From Anaerolineae bacterium (lineage in GTDB: Bacteria > Chloroflexota > Anaerolineae > Promineifilales > Promineifilaceae), in contig SLGK01000042.1 in NCBI GenBank assembly GCA_007123775.1, forward strand, positions 48,252 to 112,251: DNA of 64,000 nucleotides, in the 5' to 3' direction. Shown piece after piece: positions 39,170 through 47,714 of this stretch (positions are counted from its first letter, which is position 1; the number at the start of each line of letters is the position of its first letter). The notes under the pieces were generated by a model. That model was not told where the DNA came from. It searched no databases and worked only from the letters and a program-made list of their open reading frames with translations. The position numbers and the translations under genes were made by a program.

Positions 39170-41236
39170 ATGACAACACCCATCCCCCTCGACACCGATT
39201 TTGACGCTGCTTTTGCCAACGCCATTGCCCGGCTGGAAAGCTACAACAAACATTATTATCGGCCCAACAGCTATTTGCACAAATGGTGGGCGCGGCGCTG
39301 CGGCAGCACCTTCCGCCTCATTCTGAAAGGGTTGGTAGCCAATGGAGCGGCCGGCGACGCAGAGCGGGATTATTACGCGGCGGGCGGGTTGGCGGGCAAA
39401 ATCATCCTGGACCCGATGATGGGCGGGGCCACCACACTGCACGAAGCGATCCGCCTGGGGGCCAACGTGATTGGGGCCGACCTGGACCCGATTCCGGTGT
39501 TGCAGGCGCGGGCCACGCTGACCGACCTGCCGCTGGTGGATCTGGAACGGGCCTACGAGCAGTTTGAACGAACGTTGCGGGCCGAACTGGAGCCGTATTT
39601 TCTAACCCACTGCCCGGACTGCGACACGGCCGTTCCCTTCCGTTTTGTGCTGTATGGGCTGCGGCGACGGTGTGCCTGTGGTCCGGTTTTGGTGGTTGAT
39701 TCGCTGCTGGTGCGCCAGGAATCGGACGGCTCTCTCATTCACCTTTGCCCGCAGCGGCACGATATTTTGCGGGATGGCCGGGTCATCAGCGCCGCCACGA
39801 CGGCCGAACCGATGCCGCTGGTGGAGAAGGGGCAGCGGGTGTGTGGGGTGTGTAACGGCCGTTATACCGACGACCTCACCATTCCCTTTTACGCCCGTTA
39901 CCGGCCGCTGGTGGTGGTGGGTCGCTGCCGCAACCAGCAGTGCGAGCAGACGCTTTTCTTCAAAGCCCCGGACCAGGCCGACCGGGACGTGTGGCAGCAG
40001 GCCGAAGCGGCGCGGGCCGACCTTTCGTTTGACCCGGCCAATTTTGCTATCGAGCCAGGGCGCAAGTCGGTCCATTTGCAGCGGCGCGGGGTGGACTATT
40101 ACCTGGACCTTTTTTCCACGCGCCAGTTGTTGTATCTGGCAGCGGCCCGCCGTCATTTGGCTGCGTTTGACCCGGCCATCCGGCTTAATCTGGCGCTGCT
40201 GGTCTCTACTTCGCTGGAGTTTAACGCCATGCTCTGTGGCTACAAAGGCAAGGGCAAGCGGCGAGCCGGGGCCATTCGCCACGTCTTTGCCCACCACGCC
40301 TATGCTTTTCCGTATACGGCCGTAGAAAACAATCCTGTCTATTACCGGCGCAGCTCCGGCACGCTGGCCCGGCTGTTCCATGCCCGCATCCGGCGCGGCC
40401 GGCAGTGGGCGCAGGCGCCGCGTGAGCGCGTGATCAACTCTTCGTCCTCCGTCCTCCGTCTTCCGTCTTCCCAACGGTTTGTAGAAATTGCGGGAGAGGT
40501 CGATGCGGGGCAGGAGGTGCAGTCGGCGGCGGAATTGGGCGCGGGCAGCCGCCGCTTTCTGCTGCTGCAAGGCTCATCGACGGCGCTGGACCTGGCCGAT
40601 AGCAGCGTCGATTTTATTGTGACCGATCCGCCTTATTTTGACAGCGTGCAGTACAGTGACCTGGCCGCCTTTTTTCGGGTCTGGCTGCGGCAACTGCTGC
40701 CGGATGCGGCCGAGTGGGGTTATGACGCGAGCGAATCAGCCGTGGACCCCCACAAGCTGGACCGGGAGAGCCGCTATGCTGAGCTGCTGGCCGGGATTTT
40801 TCAGGAGTGTGCGCGGGTGTTGAAGGCGGACGGCCGCTTCATTTTCACCTTCCATCACTGGAACCCCAAAGCGTGGGCGGCCCTTACCTACGCCCTGCGC
40901 CAGGCCGATTTTCGGCTGGTTAACCATTACGTCGTCCACGCCGAAAACCCGATTTCGGTCCACATCAACAACATGAAGGCGTTGGTTCATGATGCGATTT
41001 TGGTCCTGGCCCCGCGTGGGGTTCAGTATTCGGCATCTGCCCCTCGGTCCTCCGTCCTCGGTCCTCGGTCTGTAGTACGGGAGGGAACGGCCGTTGCGCC
41101 CCCGCCAGCCGTTGACCAGACGGAAAGCGAAGCCTTTTGCCGGGATTGCGCCGCACACCTGGGCTGGCTGCTGGACCAACCGGAGCTGACTCGCACCGAC
41201 ATTCAAGCCCATTGGCGGGTGATATTAGCGAGTTGA
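39170..41236 (+). CDS. DUF1156-type DNA methyltransferase (beta-class-like)
   Basis: A protein of 688 residues. The N-terminal YLHKWWARR (residues 35-43) is the DUF1156 signature; DPMMGGATT (81-89) acts as the SAM-binding motif and TDPPYFDSVQYSDL (about 485-498) as the catalytic DPPY motif, so the order suggests a methyltransferase of amino groups (m6A or m4C). In between lie cysteine clusters (CPDC, CAC, CGVC, CRNQQC) that may bind zinc. DUF1156 proteins occur in defence islands next to DUF499 and DUF3780 genes; none of these is here. Two segments (about residues 424-434 and 624-635) are translated half repeats of the GACGGAGGACCGA family, which must be tolerated by the fold. Confidence 0.84.
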   Translation: MTTPIPLDTDFDAAFANAIARLESYNKHYYRPNSYLHKWWARRCGSTFRLILKGLVANGAAGDAERDYYAAGGLAGKIILDPMMGGATTLHEAIRLGANVIGADLDPIPVLQARATLTDLPLVDLERAYEQFERTLRAELEPYFLTHCPDCDTAVPFRFVLYGLRRRCACGPVLVVDSLLVRQESDGSLIHLCPQRHDILRDGRVISAATTAEPMPLVEKGQRVCGVCNGRYTDDLTIPFYARYRPLVVVGRCRNQQCEQTLFFKAPDQADRDVWQQAEAARADLSFDPANFAIEPGRKSVHLQRRGVDYYLDLFSTRQLLYLAAARRHLAAFDPAIRLNLALLVSTSLEFNAMLCGYKGKGKRRAGAIRHVFAHHAYAFPYTAVENNPVYYRRSSGTLARLFHARIRRGRQWAQAPRERVINSSSSVLRLPSSQRFVEIAGEVDAGQEVQSAAELGAGSRRFLLLQGSSTALDLADSSVDFIVTDPPYFDSVQYSDLAAFFRVWLRQLLPDAAEWGYDASESAVDPHKLDRESRYAELLAGIFQECARVLKADGRFIFTFHHWNPKAWAALTYALRQADFRLVNHYVVHAENPISVHINNMKALVHDAILVLAPRGVQYSASAPRSSVLGPRSVVREGTAVAPPPAVDQTESEAFCRDCAAHLGWLLDQPELTRTDIQAHWRVILAS
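40441..40472. repeat. half repeat in frame in the DUF1156 gene, copy 1
   Basis: TCTTCGTCCTCCGTCCTCCG with TCTTCCGTCTTCC. The single arm is translated as SSSVLRLPSS. Confidence 0.8.
41041..41076. repeat. half repeat in frame in the DUF1156 gene, copy 2
   Basis: CCCTCGGTCCTCCGTCCTCG with GTCCTCGGTCTGTAGT. The single arm is translated as PRSSVLGPRSVV. Confidence 0.8.
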
Positions 41237-41300
41237 TGATTGGACAATGTGTTATACTTACGCGCAGAAGTTGGCAACTTAAGAGTATTTGCGTTGGCAT

Positions 41301-41579
41301 ATGGCAAGTATTGAACGTATCCGGCTAAAGGTTATCCAGCGGCACTATTATCTCTCTGCTCACGCAGAAGATGAGATGTTGGAAGATAACTTGGAAAGAC
41401 GCGATGTTGAGTATGCTATTCTGAAAGGTAGAATTGAAAAACGATTGACCCGTGATATACGTGGTACGCGCTAACGGATCGAGGGTCCAGTACCAGACGG
41501 CCGTTTAGTACACGTCATTTGTCGGTTTCATGCAAGCAGCAATTTGCTGATAATTACGGTATATGCGCTGATGGAGTGA
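41301..41579 (+). pseudogene. DUF4258 toxin-like gene with an internal stop codon
   Basis: From the ATG at 41301 the frame reads MASIERIRLKVIQRHYYLSA, HAEDEMLEDNLERRDVEYAIL and KGRIEKRLTRDIRGTR, then TAA at 41472-41474. Without any shift the same frame goes on as RIEGPVPDGRLVHVICRFHA and SSNLLIITVYALME to TGA at 41577. DUF4258 proteins normally continue over this point with Tyr-Arg-Ile-x-Gly, so one base change (TAT or TAC to TAA) explains the break. The full length would be 92 residues. The gene directly precedes a YgiT-type antitoxin gene, so this is a toxin that has been disarmed while its antitoxin remains intact. Confidence 0.85.
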
Positions 41580-41582
41580 ATG

Positions 41583-41804
41583 ATGATTTGTGAATTTTGT
41601 AGTGGCGAAACAATTGAAAGAAAAGTCAGACGTATGCACTGGTATAACAAGCAGCTCTACATCGTGGAAAATGTGCCGGCGCAGGTGTGCAAAACGTGTG
41701 GCGAGCGGTTCTATCACGCGCAGGTCCTGGATGAAATTGATCGCCTGCTGGACAGCGACCATGAGGTCATGGAGAGAATCGAAGTTGAAGTGGTCGCGCT
41801 GTAG
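41583..41804 (+). CDS. YgiT-type zinc finger antitoxin
   Basis: A protein of 73 residues with two CxxC pairs (CEFC and CKTC) separated by 32 residues, the layout of the N-terminal zinc domain of MqsA/YgiT proteins. The C-terminal YHAQVLDEIDRLLDS helix is typical for the short YgiT-type antitoxins that pair with DUF4258 toxins. ATG is doubled (41580 and 41583); the second has better spacing to GGAG. The start directly follows the TGA of the toxin frame. Confidence 0.88.
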   Translation: MICEFCSGETIERKVRRMHWYNKQLYIVENVPAQVCKTCGERFYHAQVLDEIDRLLDSDHEVMERIEVEVVAL

Positions 41805-41824
41805 CCACTGATACCAGGGTCGCC

Positions 41825-41860
41825 AGACTACAAAAGTCTCGCAGACTTTTGTAGTCTTTT
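41825..41860 (+). terminator. long perfect hairpin after the YgiT gene
   Basis: AGACTACAAAAGTCT (41825-41839) and its exact complement (41843-41857) pair around CGC and are followed by TTTT. A 15-bp stem with a T run fits an intrinsic terminator; it also resembles the interspersed palindromes. Confidence 0.78.
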
Positions 41861-41872
41861 CGGGTAGGTAAC

Positions 41873-41905
41873 AAAAAAGCCACGGCCGTTTCGCCGTGGC
41901 TTTTT
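41873..41905. terminator. bidirectional intrinsic terminator
   Basis: GCCACGGC (41879-41886) and GCCGTGGC (41893-41900) pair, with six A before and TTTTT after. It should stop transcripts from both sides. One ACGGCCGT palindrome lies inside the stem and loop. Confidence 0.85.
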
Positions 41906-42041
41906 CTATTCTGGACATTGGCGTTTTTGCCCGCCGCCAGTGTAGCGCGATTTACCAAATCGCGTTACGTTGCCAGAGGTCAGCGCAACTTTCGCCAGAC
42001 TCCAGTTCTATTTATGGGTGGGCGGCACTAACGGCCGTTTT

Positions 42042-45000
42042 CTAACGACGCAGCGGCAGCCCCAGGAACAGCATGGGTGCGGTGAACAGGAGCATGGTCC
42101 AGCTATGGCTATAGCCCAACGGCCGTTCCGGTAAAACGGCCGTGTTGTCAGCCGCACCCTCATCCGCCTTGAAAATCAGCGGCAGGTAAAGCTGATAGAC
42201 CGGCGCTTCCGCCTCCTCTACCGTAATCGTCACGCTATCGCTGATGGCCAGCGGCGTATGGTCGGGGTCGTGCAATTCGGCTGTGATGGTGTAGACACCG
42301 GGCAGCAGGTCCACCGTGGTCTCATAGGCCATGACCGGGCCGGTATCGTCACCGTTGATGATCAGATGCCAATGGCCGTCGTCGGGAATGGTGAAGTCGG
42401 TGGTGGTAATGACGACGGGGACAGAAACGGCCGTGCCGTCCTCACTGACAAAGACATCCCCATCCTCAGGGCTGAGAATCGTCACCGTTGGGTCGGGTGT
42501 GAACTCAACCGTGATGGTCACGCTGTTGCTGATACCTAGTGGTGTGTGGTCAGGCAGGTGCAGTTCGGCCGTGATGGTGTAGACGCCGGGGAGTAGGTCC
42601 ACCGTGGTCTCATAAGCCATGACCGGGCCGGTATCGTCACCGTTGATGATCAGGTGCCAGTGGCCGTCATCGGGAATCACGAAGTCGGTGGTGGTGATGA
42701 CGACGGGGACAGAAACGGCCGTGCCATCCTCACTGACAAAGACCGCCCCATCCTCAGGGCTGAGAATTGCCACCGTGGGGTCGGGTGTGAACTCAACCGT
42801 GATGGTGACGCTGTCGCTGATAGCCAGCGGCGTATGGGCGGGGTCGTGCAGTTCGGCCGTGATGGTGTAGACGCCGGGGAGCAAGTCTACCGTGGTCTCA
42901 TAAGCCATGACCGGGCCGGTATCGTCGCCGTTGATGATCAGATGCCAATGGCCGTCGTCGGGAATCACAAAGTCGGTGGTAGTAATGACGACGGGGACAG
43001 AAACGGCCGTGCCGTCCACACTGACAAAGACATCCCCATCCTCAGGGCTGAGAATGGTGACGGTGGGGAACAGCAGACCGACAATGACGGGGTCGTGATC
43101 AGAGGAGCGGAACGGTTCCGGGCTGTACCATTCGATGATTTGCCCTGGCGATTTGAACTCCACGTTATAATCCAGCACGCGCGGCTCGTCGGCGTTGATG
43201 TGCCAGGCGGTGGTCCCGGTAACAAAGGGCATGATGCCGCTGCTGGCCAGGGCATAGTCCAGGTGACCAAACTGGCCGTTAAAGACATAGGTGTAAGCCT
43301 CGTCGCCGTAATAGAGGCGCAGCAGGTCCACATAGCCTTCATCCCGAATAACCGTAATCGGGTCTTCCATAGCGTAGGCGTTCAAGTCGCCAATGATCAG
43401 GAAGCGATCAGAGCCGCTGTTGGTGGGGTCGGTGGCCAGGTAGTCAACCAGAGCCGCGGCCGCCTCGGTGCGCGTGACGTTACAGTTGCCCTGCCCGTCA
43501 CCCATATCGGGGTCGCCCACGTCATCGCAGGGCGAGCCTTTCGATTTCAGGTGATTAACGGCCACGGTAAACAGCTCGCCCGTGCTGTTTTCGGCAAAGG
43601 TCTGGATCAAAACCGGCCGGTTCTTCTCGTCCAGGAAGCGGGGGTCAATACTGCTGTCCAGAATGGCGTAGTCGCCAACCGGCGTCACGGTGGCCGGCTG
43701 GTAGACAAAGGCCAGCTTGATAGCATCCGTGCCGATCACGCCGGTGTCGATGTAGTCGTAGACAAAACCACCGGCGAAGTCATTCAGCCCGGCTACGATG
43801 TCGATAACGGCCGTATCCGTAATGTGGTTCTCAATCTCAATCAAACCCACCACGTCGGCGTCCATCTCCAGAATGGCGTTGATGATTTTGGTGCGCTGCC
43901 GCTCAAACTCAAACGCCGTATTGGCCCCGCGGCAGCCCACATTTTGTTCCGGTCCGCAGATGTTAGCACCGGTATCCAGGGTGGTGAAGTAGTTGAGGAC
44001 GTTGAAGGCGGCGACCTGGATAGTACCACCCACCTCATCCATTTCGTAAGGCCGATCGGCCGTGTTGCTAAAATCAACCGTTTCTACCGGCTGAATGCGG
44101 TAGCTGTTGGCCCGGAAATCAACCACACCCATCAAGTTGTGGACCAGCGCCCCGGTCCGCAGCGTGTTGGTATAGGTCAATTTGGGATCGGGATAGATAA
44201 CCGGGTCCGGGTTTTGGATATTCAGCCCGTCGTCCAGAATAATGCGGCTGCGGTCGTTTAAATCTTGCAGCGCCAATGCCGGTGCGCCGGGGGTGACGAT
44301 GTTGGTCGGGTTCCACAGCCGGTCATTGACAGAGAGATGGACTTCACCAAAGCGGCCCAGGTTGAAATGTTCGGTTACGTGCAGATCGTGGGTAAAGGAG
44401 ACCAGCATCCCTTCAACCGCCTCCCATGCCATCATATCGTCAACGGGCAGGGTCATTTCGGCCGGGGTTACGCTGTAGCCGGTATCGCAGACGGTAATGT
44501 TGGCCGTTGTGACAGAGGCGATTTGGGTCAGGTTATTGAACTCCGTGGCCGTGCCGCGCACACGAACCAGATCGCCGGGGGCAACGGCCGTACTGCTGTG
44601 GAAGACAAAGATGCCTTCAGAAGTCATCGGATCATCGTCTACCCGGTCATCCCGCTCCTGCAGGAAGAAGCCGCTAAACTGGCCTGGCCCCTGGTATGAG
44701 CCGACCACAACCGCTTCCACGACCACCGTTGTGCCAAAGACGGGTGTGGTCAGACCGCTGCCCTGGATGAAGTGGATGGGCACGGCCGTATCGTCACACG
44801 AACCAAAAGCCAGGGCCGGACCAACGGTGAAGCTGAACTGATAGTCGCTGAACATGTTCAGCCCCTCGTCGTTGCTAACCTCATCGGCCAGGACGGTCAC
44901 GTAACAGATTTCGCCGTGGACAAAGGGATCATCAGGCGTAATGGTGTAGCTGTCGCTGGGGCCGGCCGGACTGCTGCTGGCCGAGACGTCGCCGCTGATG

Positions 45001-47393
45001 TGGCACTGGACGCCAAACCAGTCGTTTGTGACCGTGACCGGCTCGTTGAACTGGATAGTGATCAGGGTATCGGTGAGAACGTTGGTGGCGTTGTTGGTCG
45101 GGAAAGTGGAGATGACAACCGGCACATCCACAAACAGATTCAGGTCGCTGATGCTGCGCGGTTTGACCTGGTAGGTTACATTGAACTGGGTGCTAAAGCC
45201 GGTCACGCCCAGCATGTCCCCATTTTGAATACCGAGGTTACACAGGTTGATGCCGGTAGCTGCTTCGATGCGAACGGTAGCTGCCCCGCTGCCGTCGTTC
45301 AGGGTAATGTTGTAACCGGTGCCGCAGGTGGCGGGCATATTACCCACAATACCCTCGGTGTAAATGAGCCAGCCCTCGCTGTCGCCGGCGGCAACCTGAC
45401 CGGTGGTGTAGGTGATGGGATCGGGCGGGGTGCCGGCCGCAACCACGTCAAAGTAGTAGAGCGGGAAGATCATTTGCTCCTGGTTGTTGAAGCTGCCGCG
45501 AGTGGCCACCATGCGTACCGTGTCGCCCAACGAAATGGGCGGATCGGCCATAAAGAAGGCGGCAATGCCACCGCTTTCGTCCTGGAAGGCCCATTCGGAG
45601 GCGTTGTTCCAGGTGCTGTTAGGGGCTGTGACCACACCTTCAAGACCAAAAATGTCGCCGTCGCTGCCGGCGCGGGCGTCGGCAATGGGTACGGCGGCAA
45701 AGGTCACGGTCATGACGCCGGTCTGGCCGGGGTCGTAGGGAATGCCGTTGAGGCTGGCGTAGGTCCAGCCGGCATGGGGGTTGCCGCTGCCCCAGTTGCC
45801 GTCGTAACGGGTGGTGTAGGAGAAGACGCCGGGAATCGTGGGGGTGATCACGCCGGCAAATTCGTCGTTGTCGGGGCCGTCGTCTACGTTGTAGGCCATG
45901 GGGAACCAGTCCCAGGCGGCCGGGTCGGCATTGCTGCCGTAGCCGACTTCGGCCCGCAGTCCGCGCCCTGGTTCGCCAGGGATGTTGGTGACACCTTCAA
46001 TGAAGAGACGGCCGTATATCTCCTCGGTCGCCATATTCATCGTAATGACGGTGGTCGGCGGCCATTGCAAATTGGCCCAGCCCACAACCACATTGCGGTA
46101 ATCATTGATCGTAGCGTCACCGCTGACGGTGATAGAGCGATTGACCGTGTTGAGCCAGTCAAACTGCTGGCTGCCATCATCGACGACGTATTTGTATTCA
46201 TACGTTTCGCCGCCGCTCAGGCCGGTCACGGTATAGGTGTAAACACCACCGCCGGCGTCAGCCATCTGCACCGGAGTCCAGCCGTTAAAGTCACCCGCCA
46301 GCCAGACCGTTTCGCCCACTTCGACCACCCCTTCCAGGTCGTTGTAGACAAAGGTGATGTCGCCCGACTGGGATTCGGTGGTGAAGGTGAAGGGGTAATC
46401 GGCCGTCATCGTCAGGCCGTCGCTGTTGCTCACTTCACTGGCCAGAACGGTCACGGTACAGGCTTCATCGTAGGCAAAGGGATTGGCGGGGGTAATGGTG
46501 TAGGCCTCAGCCGGGCTGACCGGGGCGGTGGTGCCGGTAATGACGCCGCTGAGGGTACAGGTCAGGTCAAACCAATCGGCTGTGACGGTGACGGCTTCGC
46601 TAAAAGTAATGGCGATACTGCTGGCCAGCGGCACGTTGGTGGCCCCGTCGCCGGGATTGGTGGCCACCACTGCCGGAATGGCGACACAGCTATGGGTGGG
46701 GGAGCCGGTGCTGCGCGGCGTGGGCGGCGAGATGGTGGTGAAATCGGCGGCGTTGTCGTCGGTATCTACACAGCCGTTGCCTGCGCGGATAACGGCCGTG
46801 CTGTTATTGATGACAGGGGCGGCCCCGCTGCCTTCCCAACAGTTAGCCGAGCCATAACCGACAAAATCAACGATTTGCGCCCCGGCAGGGCAGGCACCGC
46901 TGAGGGCGGTGGTGGTGTTGACCAGAGCCACTTTGCCGTTGGTGGCCGCCAGATTAATAGTGCCGGTAATGTCGGGCGTGACGGGCAAGGGATCGCCGCA
47001 CGGAGCGCCGCCGCAACTGTTGCCAGCCGCGCCGCGTACCAGGAAATATTGGCCCGGGCCAATGGTGCCGGTGAGCGGGGTTATGTTGGTCCAGGAAGAG
47101 CCGGCGGCTGAGGTGTATTGTATGGACCAGTCGGCCAGGTCAACGGCCGTTGGTCCCGGGTTAAACAATTCAACAAAATCGTGGGTAAACGGGGCACCGG
47201 CATTGCCGCCACCGCCATAAACCTGGCTGATGCGAACGTGGTCGCCAGATAGGACGGATATTGTCAGCCAGCGCTGATCGCCAGGCTTGTTGTCAGGGAG
47301 TGCCGCTACCGGCACAGCCAGAAATCTGGTTAGCCCAATAACTGCTGACATTGACAGAAACAGGATCGAGAATAACAAGGGTAAACGCTTCAC
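42042..47393 (-). CDS. giant secreted nuclease with lamin-tail domain, Big_5 domains and three tandem repeats
   Basis: A protein of 1783 residues. A signal peptide is followed by a lamin-tail domain (VRISQVYGGGGNAGAPFTHDFVELFN). Then come a Big_5 domain (VVATNPGDGATNVPLASSIAITF), a starch-binding-like module (VWLAGDFNGWTPVQM), OB-like nuclease-associated domains, a second Big_5 and an endonuclease/exonuclease/phosphatase domain with DVVGLIEIENH, VNHLKSKG, GDLNAYAMEDP and SSDHDPVIVGL. This is the ExeM/NucH extracellular nuclease layout. The C-terminal part has three nearly identical 96-residue repeats (SPEDGDVFVSEDGTAVSVPV in each) and ends in a hydrophobic helix before Arg-Arg, a likely membrane anchor or sorting signal. 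Expected role: degrading extracellular DNA on the cell surface. Confidence 0.9.
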   Translation of the reverse strand: MKRLPLLFSILFLSMSAVIGLTRFLAVPVAALPDNKPGDQRWLTISVLSGDHVRISQVYGGGGNAGAPFTHDFVELFNPGPTAVDLADWSIQYTSAAGSSWTNITPLTGTIGPGQYFLVRGAAGNSCGGAPCGDPLPVTPDITGTINLAATNGKVALVNTTTALSGACPAGAQIVDFVGYGSANCWEGSGAAPVINNSTAVIRAGNGCVDTDDNAADFTTISPPTPRSTGSPTHSCVAIPAVVATNPGDGATNVPLASSIAITFSEAVTVTADWFDLTCTLSGVITGTTAPVSPAEAYTITPANPFAYDEACTVTVLASEVSNSDGLTMTADYPFTFTTESQSGDITFVYNDLEGVVEVGETVWLAGDFNGWTPVQMADAGGGVYTYTVTGLSGGETYEYKYVVDDGSQQFDWLNTVNRSITVSGDATINDYRNVVVGWANLQWPPTTVITMNMATEEIYGRLFIEGVTNIPGEPGRGLRAEVGYGSNADPAAWDWFPMAYNVDDGPDNDEFAGVITPTIPGVFSYTTRYDGNWGSGNPHAGWTYASLNGIPYDPGQTGVMTVTFAAVPIADARAGSDGDIFGLEGVVTAPNSTWNNASEWAFQDESGGIAAFFMADPPISLGDTVRMVATRGSFNNQEQMIFPLYYFDVVAAGTPPDPITYTTGQVAAGDSEGWLIYTEGIVGNMPATCGTGYNITLNDGSGAATVRIEAATGINLCNLGIQNGDMLGVTGFSTQFNVTYQVKPRSISDLNLFVDVPVVISTFPTNNATNVLTDTLITIQFNEPVTVTNDWFGVQCHISGDVSASSSPAGPSDSYTITPDDPFVHGEICYVTVLADEVSNDEGLNMFSDYQFSFTVGPALAFGSCDDTAVPIHFIQGSGLTTPVFGTTVVVEAVVVGSYQGPGQFSGFFLQERDDRVDDDPMTSEGIFVFHSSTAVAPGDLVRVRGTATEFNNLTQIASVTTANITVCDTGYSVTPAEMTLPVDDMMAWEAVEGMLVSFTHDLHVTEHFNLGRFGEVHLSVNDRLWNPTNIVTPGAPALALQDLNDRSRIILDDGLNIQNPDPVIYPDPKLTYTNTLRTGALVHNLMGVVDFRANSYRIQPVETVDFSNTADRPYEMDEVGGTIQVAAFNVLNYFTTLDTGANICGPEQNVGCRGANTAFEFERQRTKIINAILEMDADVVGLIEIENHITDTAVIDIVAGLNDFAGGFVYDYIDTGVIGTDAIKLAFVYQPATVTPVGDYAILDSSIDPRFLDEKNRPVLIQTFAENSTGELFTVAVNHLKSKGSPCDDVGDPDMGDGQGNCNVTRTEAAAALVDYLATDPTNSGSDRFLIIGDLNAYAMEDPITVIRDEGYVDLLRLYYGDEAYTYVFNGQFGHLDYALASSGIMPFVTGTTAWHINADEPRVLDYNVEFKSPGQIIEWYSPEPFRSSDHDPVIVGLLFPTVTILSPEDGDVFVSVDGTAVSVPVVITTTDFVIPDDGHWHLIINGDDTGPVMAYETTVDLLPGVYTITAELHDPAHTPLAISDSVTITVEFTPDPTVAILSPEDGAVFVSEDGTAVSVPVVITTTDFVIPDDGHWHLIINGDDTGPVMAYETTVDLLPGVYTITAELHLPDHTPLGISNSVTITVEFTPDPTVTILSPEDGDVFVSEDGTAVSVPVVITTTDFTIPDDGHWHLIINGDDTGPVMAYETTVDLLPGVYTITAELHDPDHTPLAISDSVTITVEEAEAPVYQLYLPLIFKADEGAADNTAVLPERPLGYSHSWTMLLFTAPMLFLGLPLRR
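42206..43063 (-). repeat. three tandem 288-bp coding repeats
   Basis: Three copies with a period of 288 bp (96 codons) encode the beta domains at the C-terminus of the nuclease. Marker segments GGCCAGCGGCGTATGG near 42246, CTAGTGGTGTGTGG near 42535 and AGCCAGCGGCGTATGG near 42822 show the period. Near-identity at DNA level suggests recent amplification or gene conversion. Confidence 0.85.
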
Positions 47394-47714
47394 GGTTTAT
47401 TCCTCCGTATGGCTGCGATGAGATTTGCAGTGGCTAATGATTGGTTAATCAGGCAACTATCTCGCAAATGTTAACCGATTGTCGCTGCCAGGCAAGTAAT
47501 TTTGGTTAAGAATTTGTTATGGTTTGGCGTTGGTAGAGTAGCTGTTTATACTCGTAGCAGGCGATTATGTTATTTCCCTGGCAATGTACGACCTATCAGG
47601 GGAGACAGTACGCGCACGATGCAACAGAAGTTGAATGAAAACGGAGCGTCTGCTTACCAGCCGGTCTGTTGCCAGCAAGGATGCTGGCGCTCCGTTGATG
47701 AGGAGGTAGTTTCT
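47394..47714. other. divergent intergenic region
   Basis: A 321-base gap between the nuclease gene and the NBR1-Ig gene. I see no gene or modular hairpin. The part at 47400-47530 is AT-rich and probably holds the two promoters. The short stretch 47650-47695 (CCAGCAAGGATGCTGGCGCT) can form a small hairpin ahead of the GGAGG ribosome site. Confidence 0.45.

Noticed and set aside
42654..47111. Two very long plus-strand open frames (about 535 and 779 codons) opposite the nuclease gene
   Set aside because: They are antisense shadows. The minus-strand frame has a signal peptide and recognisable domains throughout, while the plus-strand translations are Gly/Val/Arg-rich without domains.
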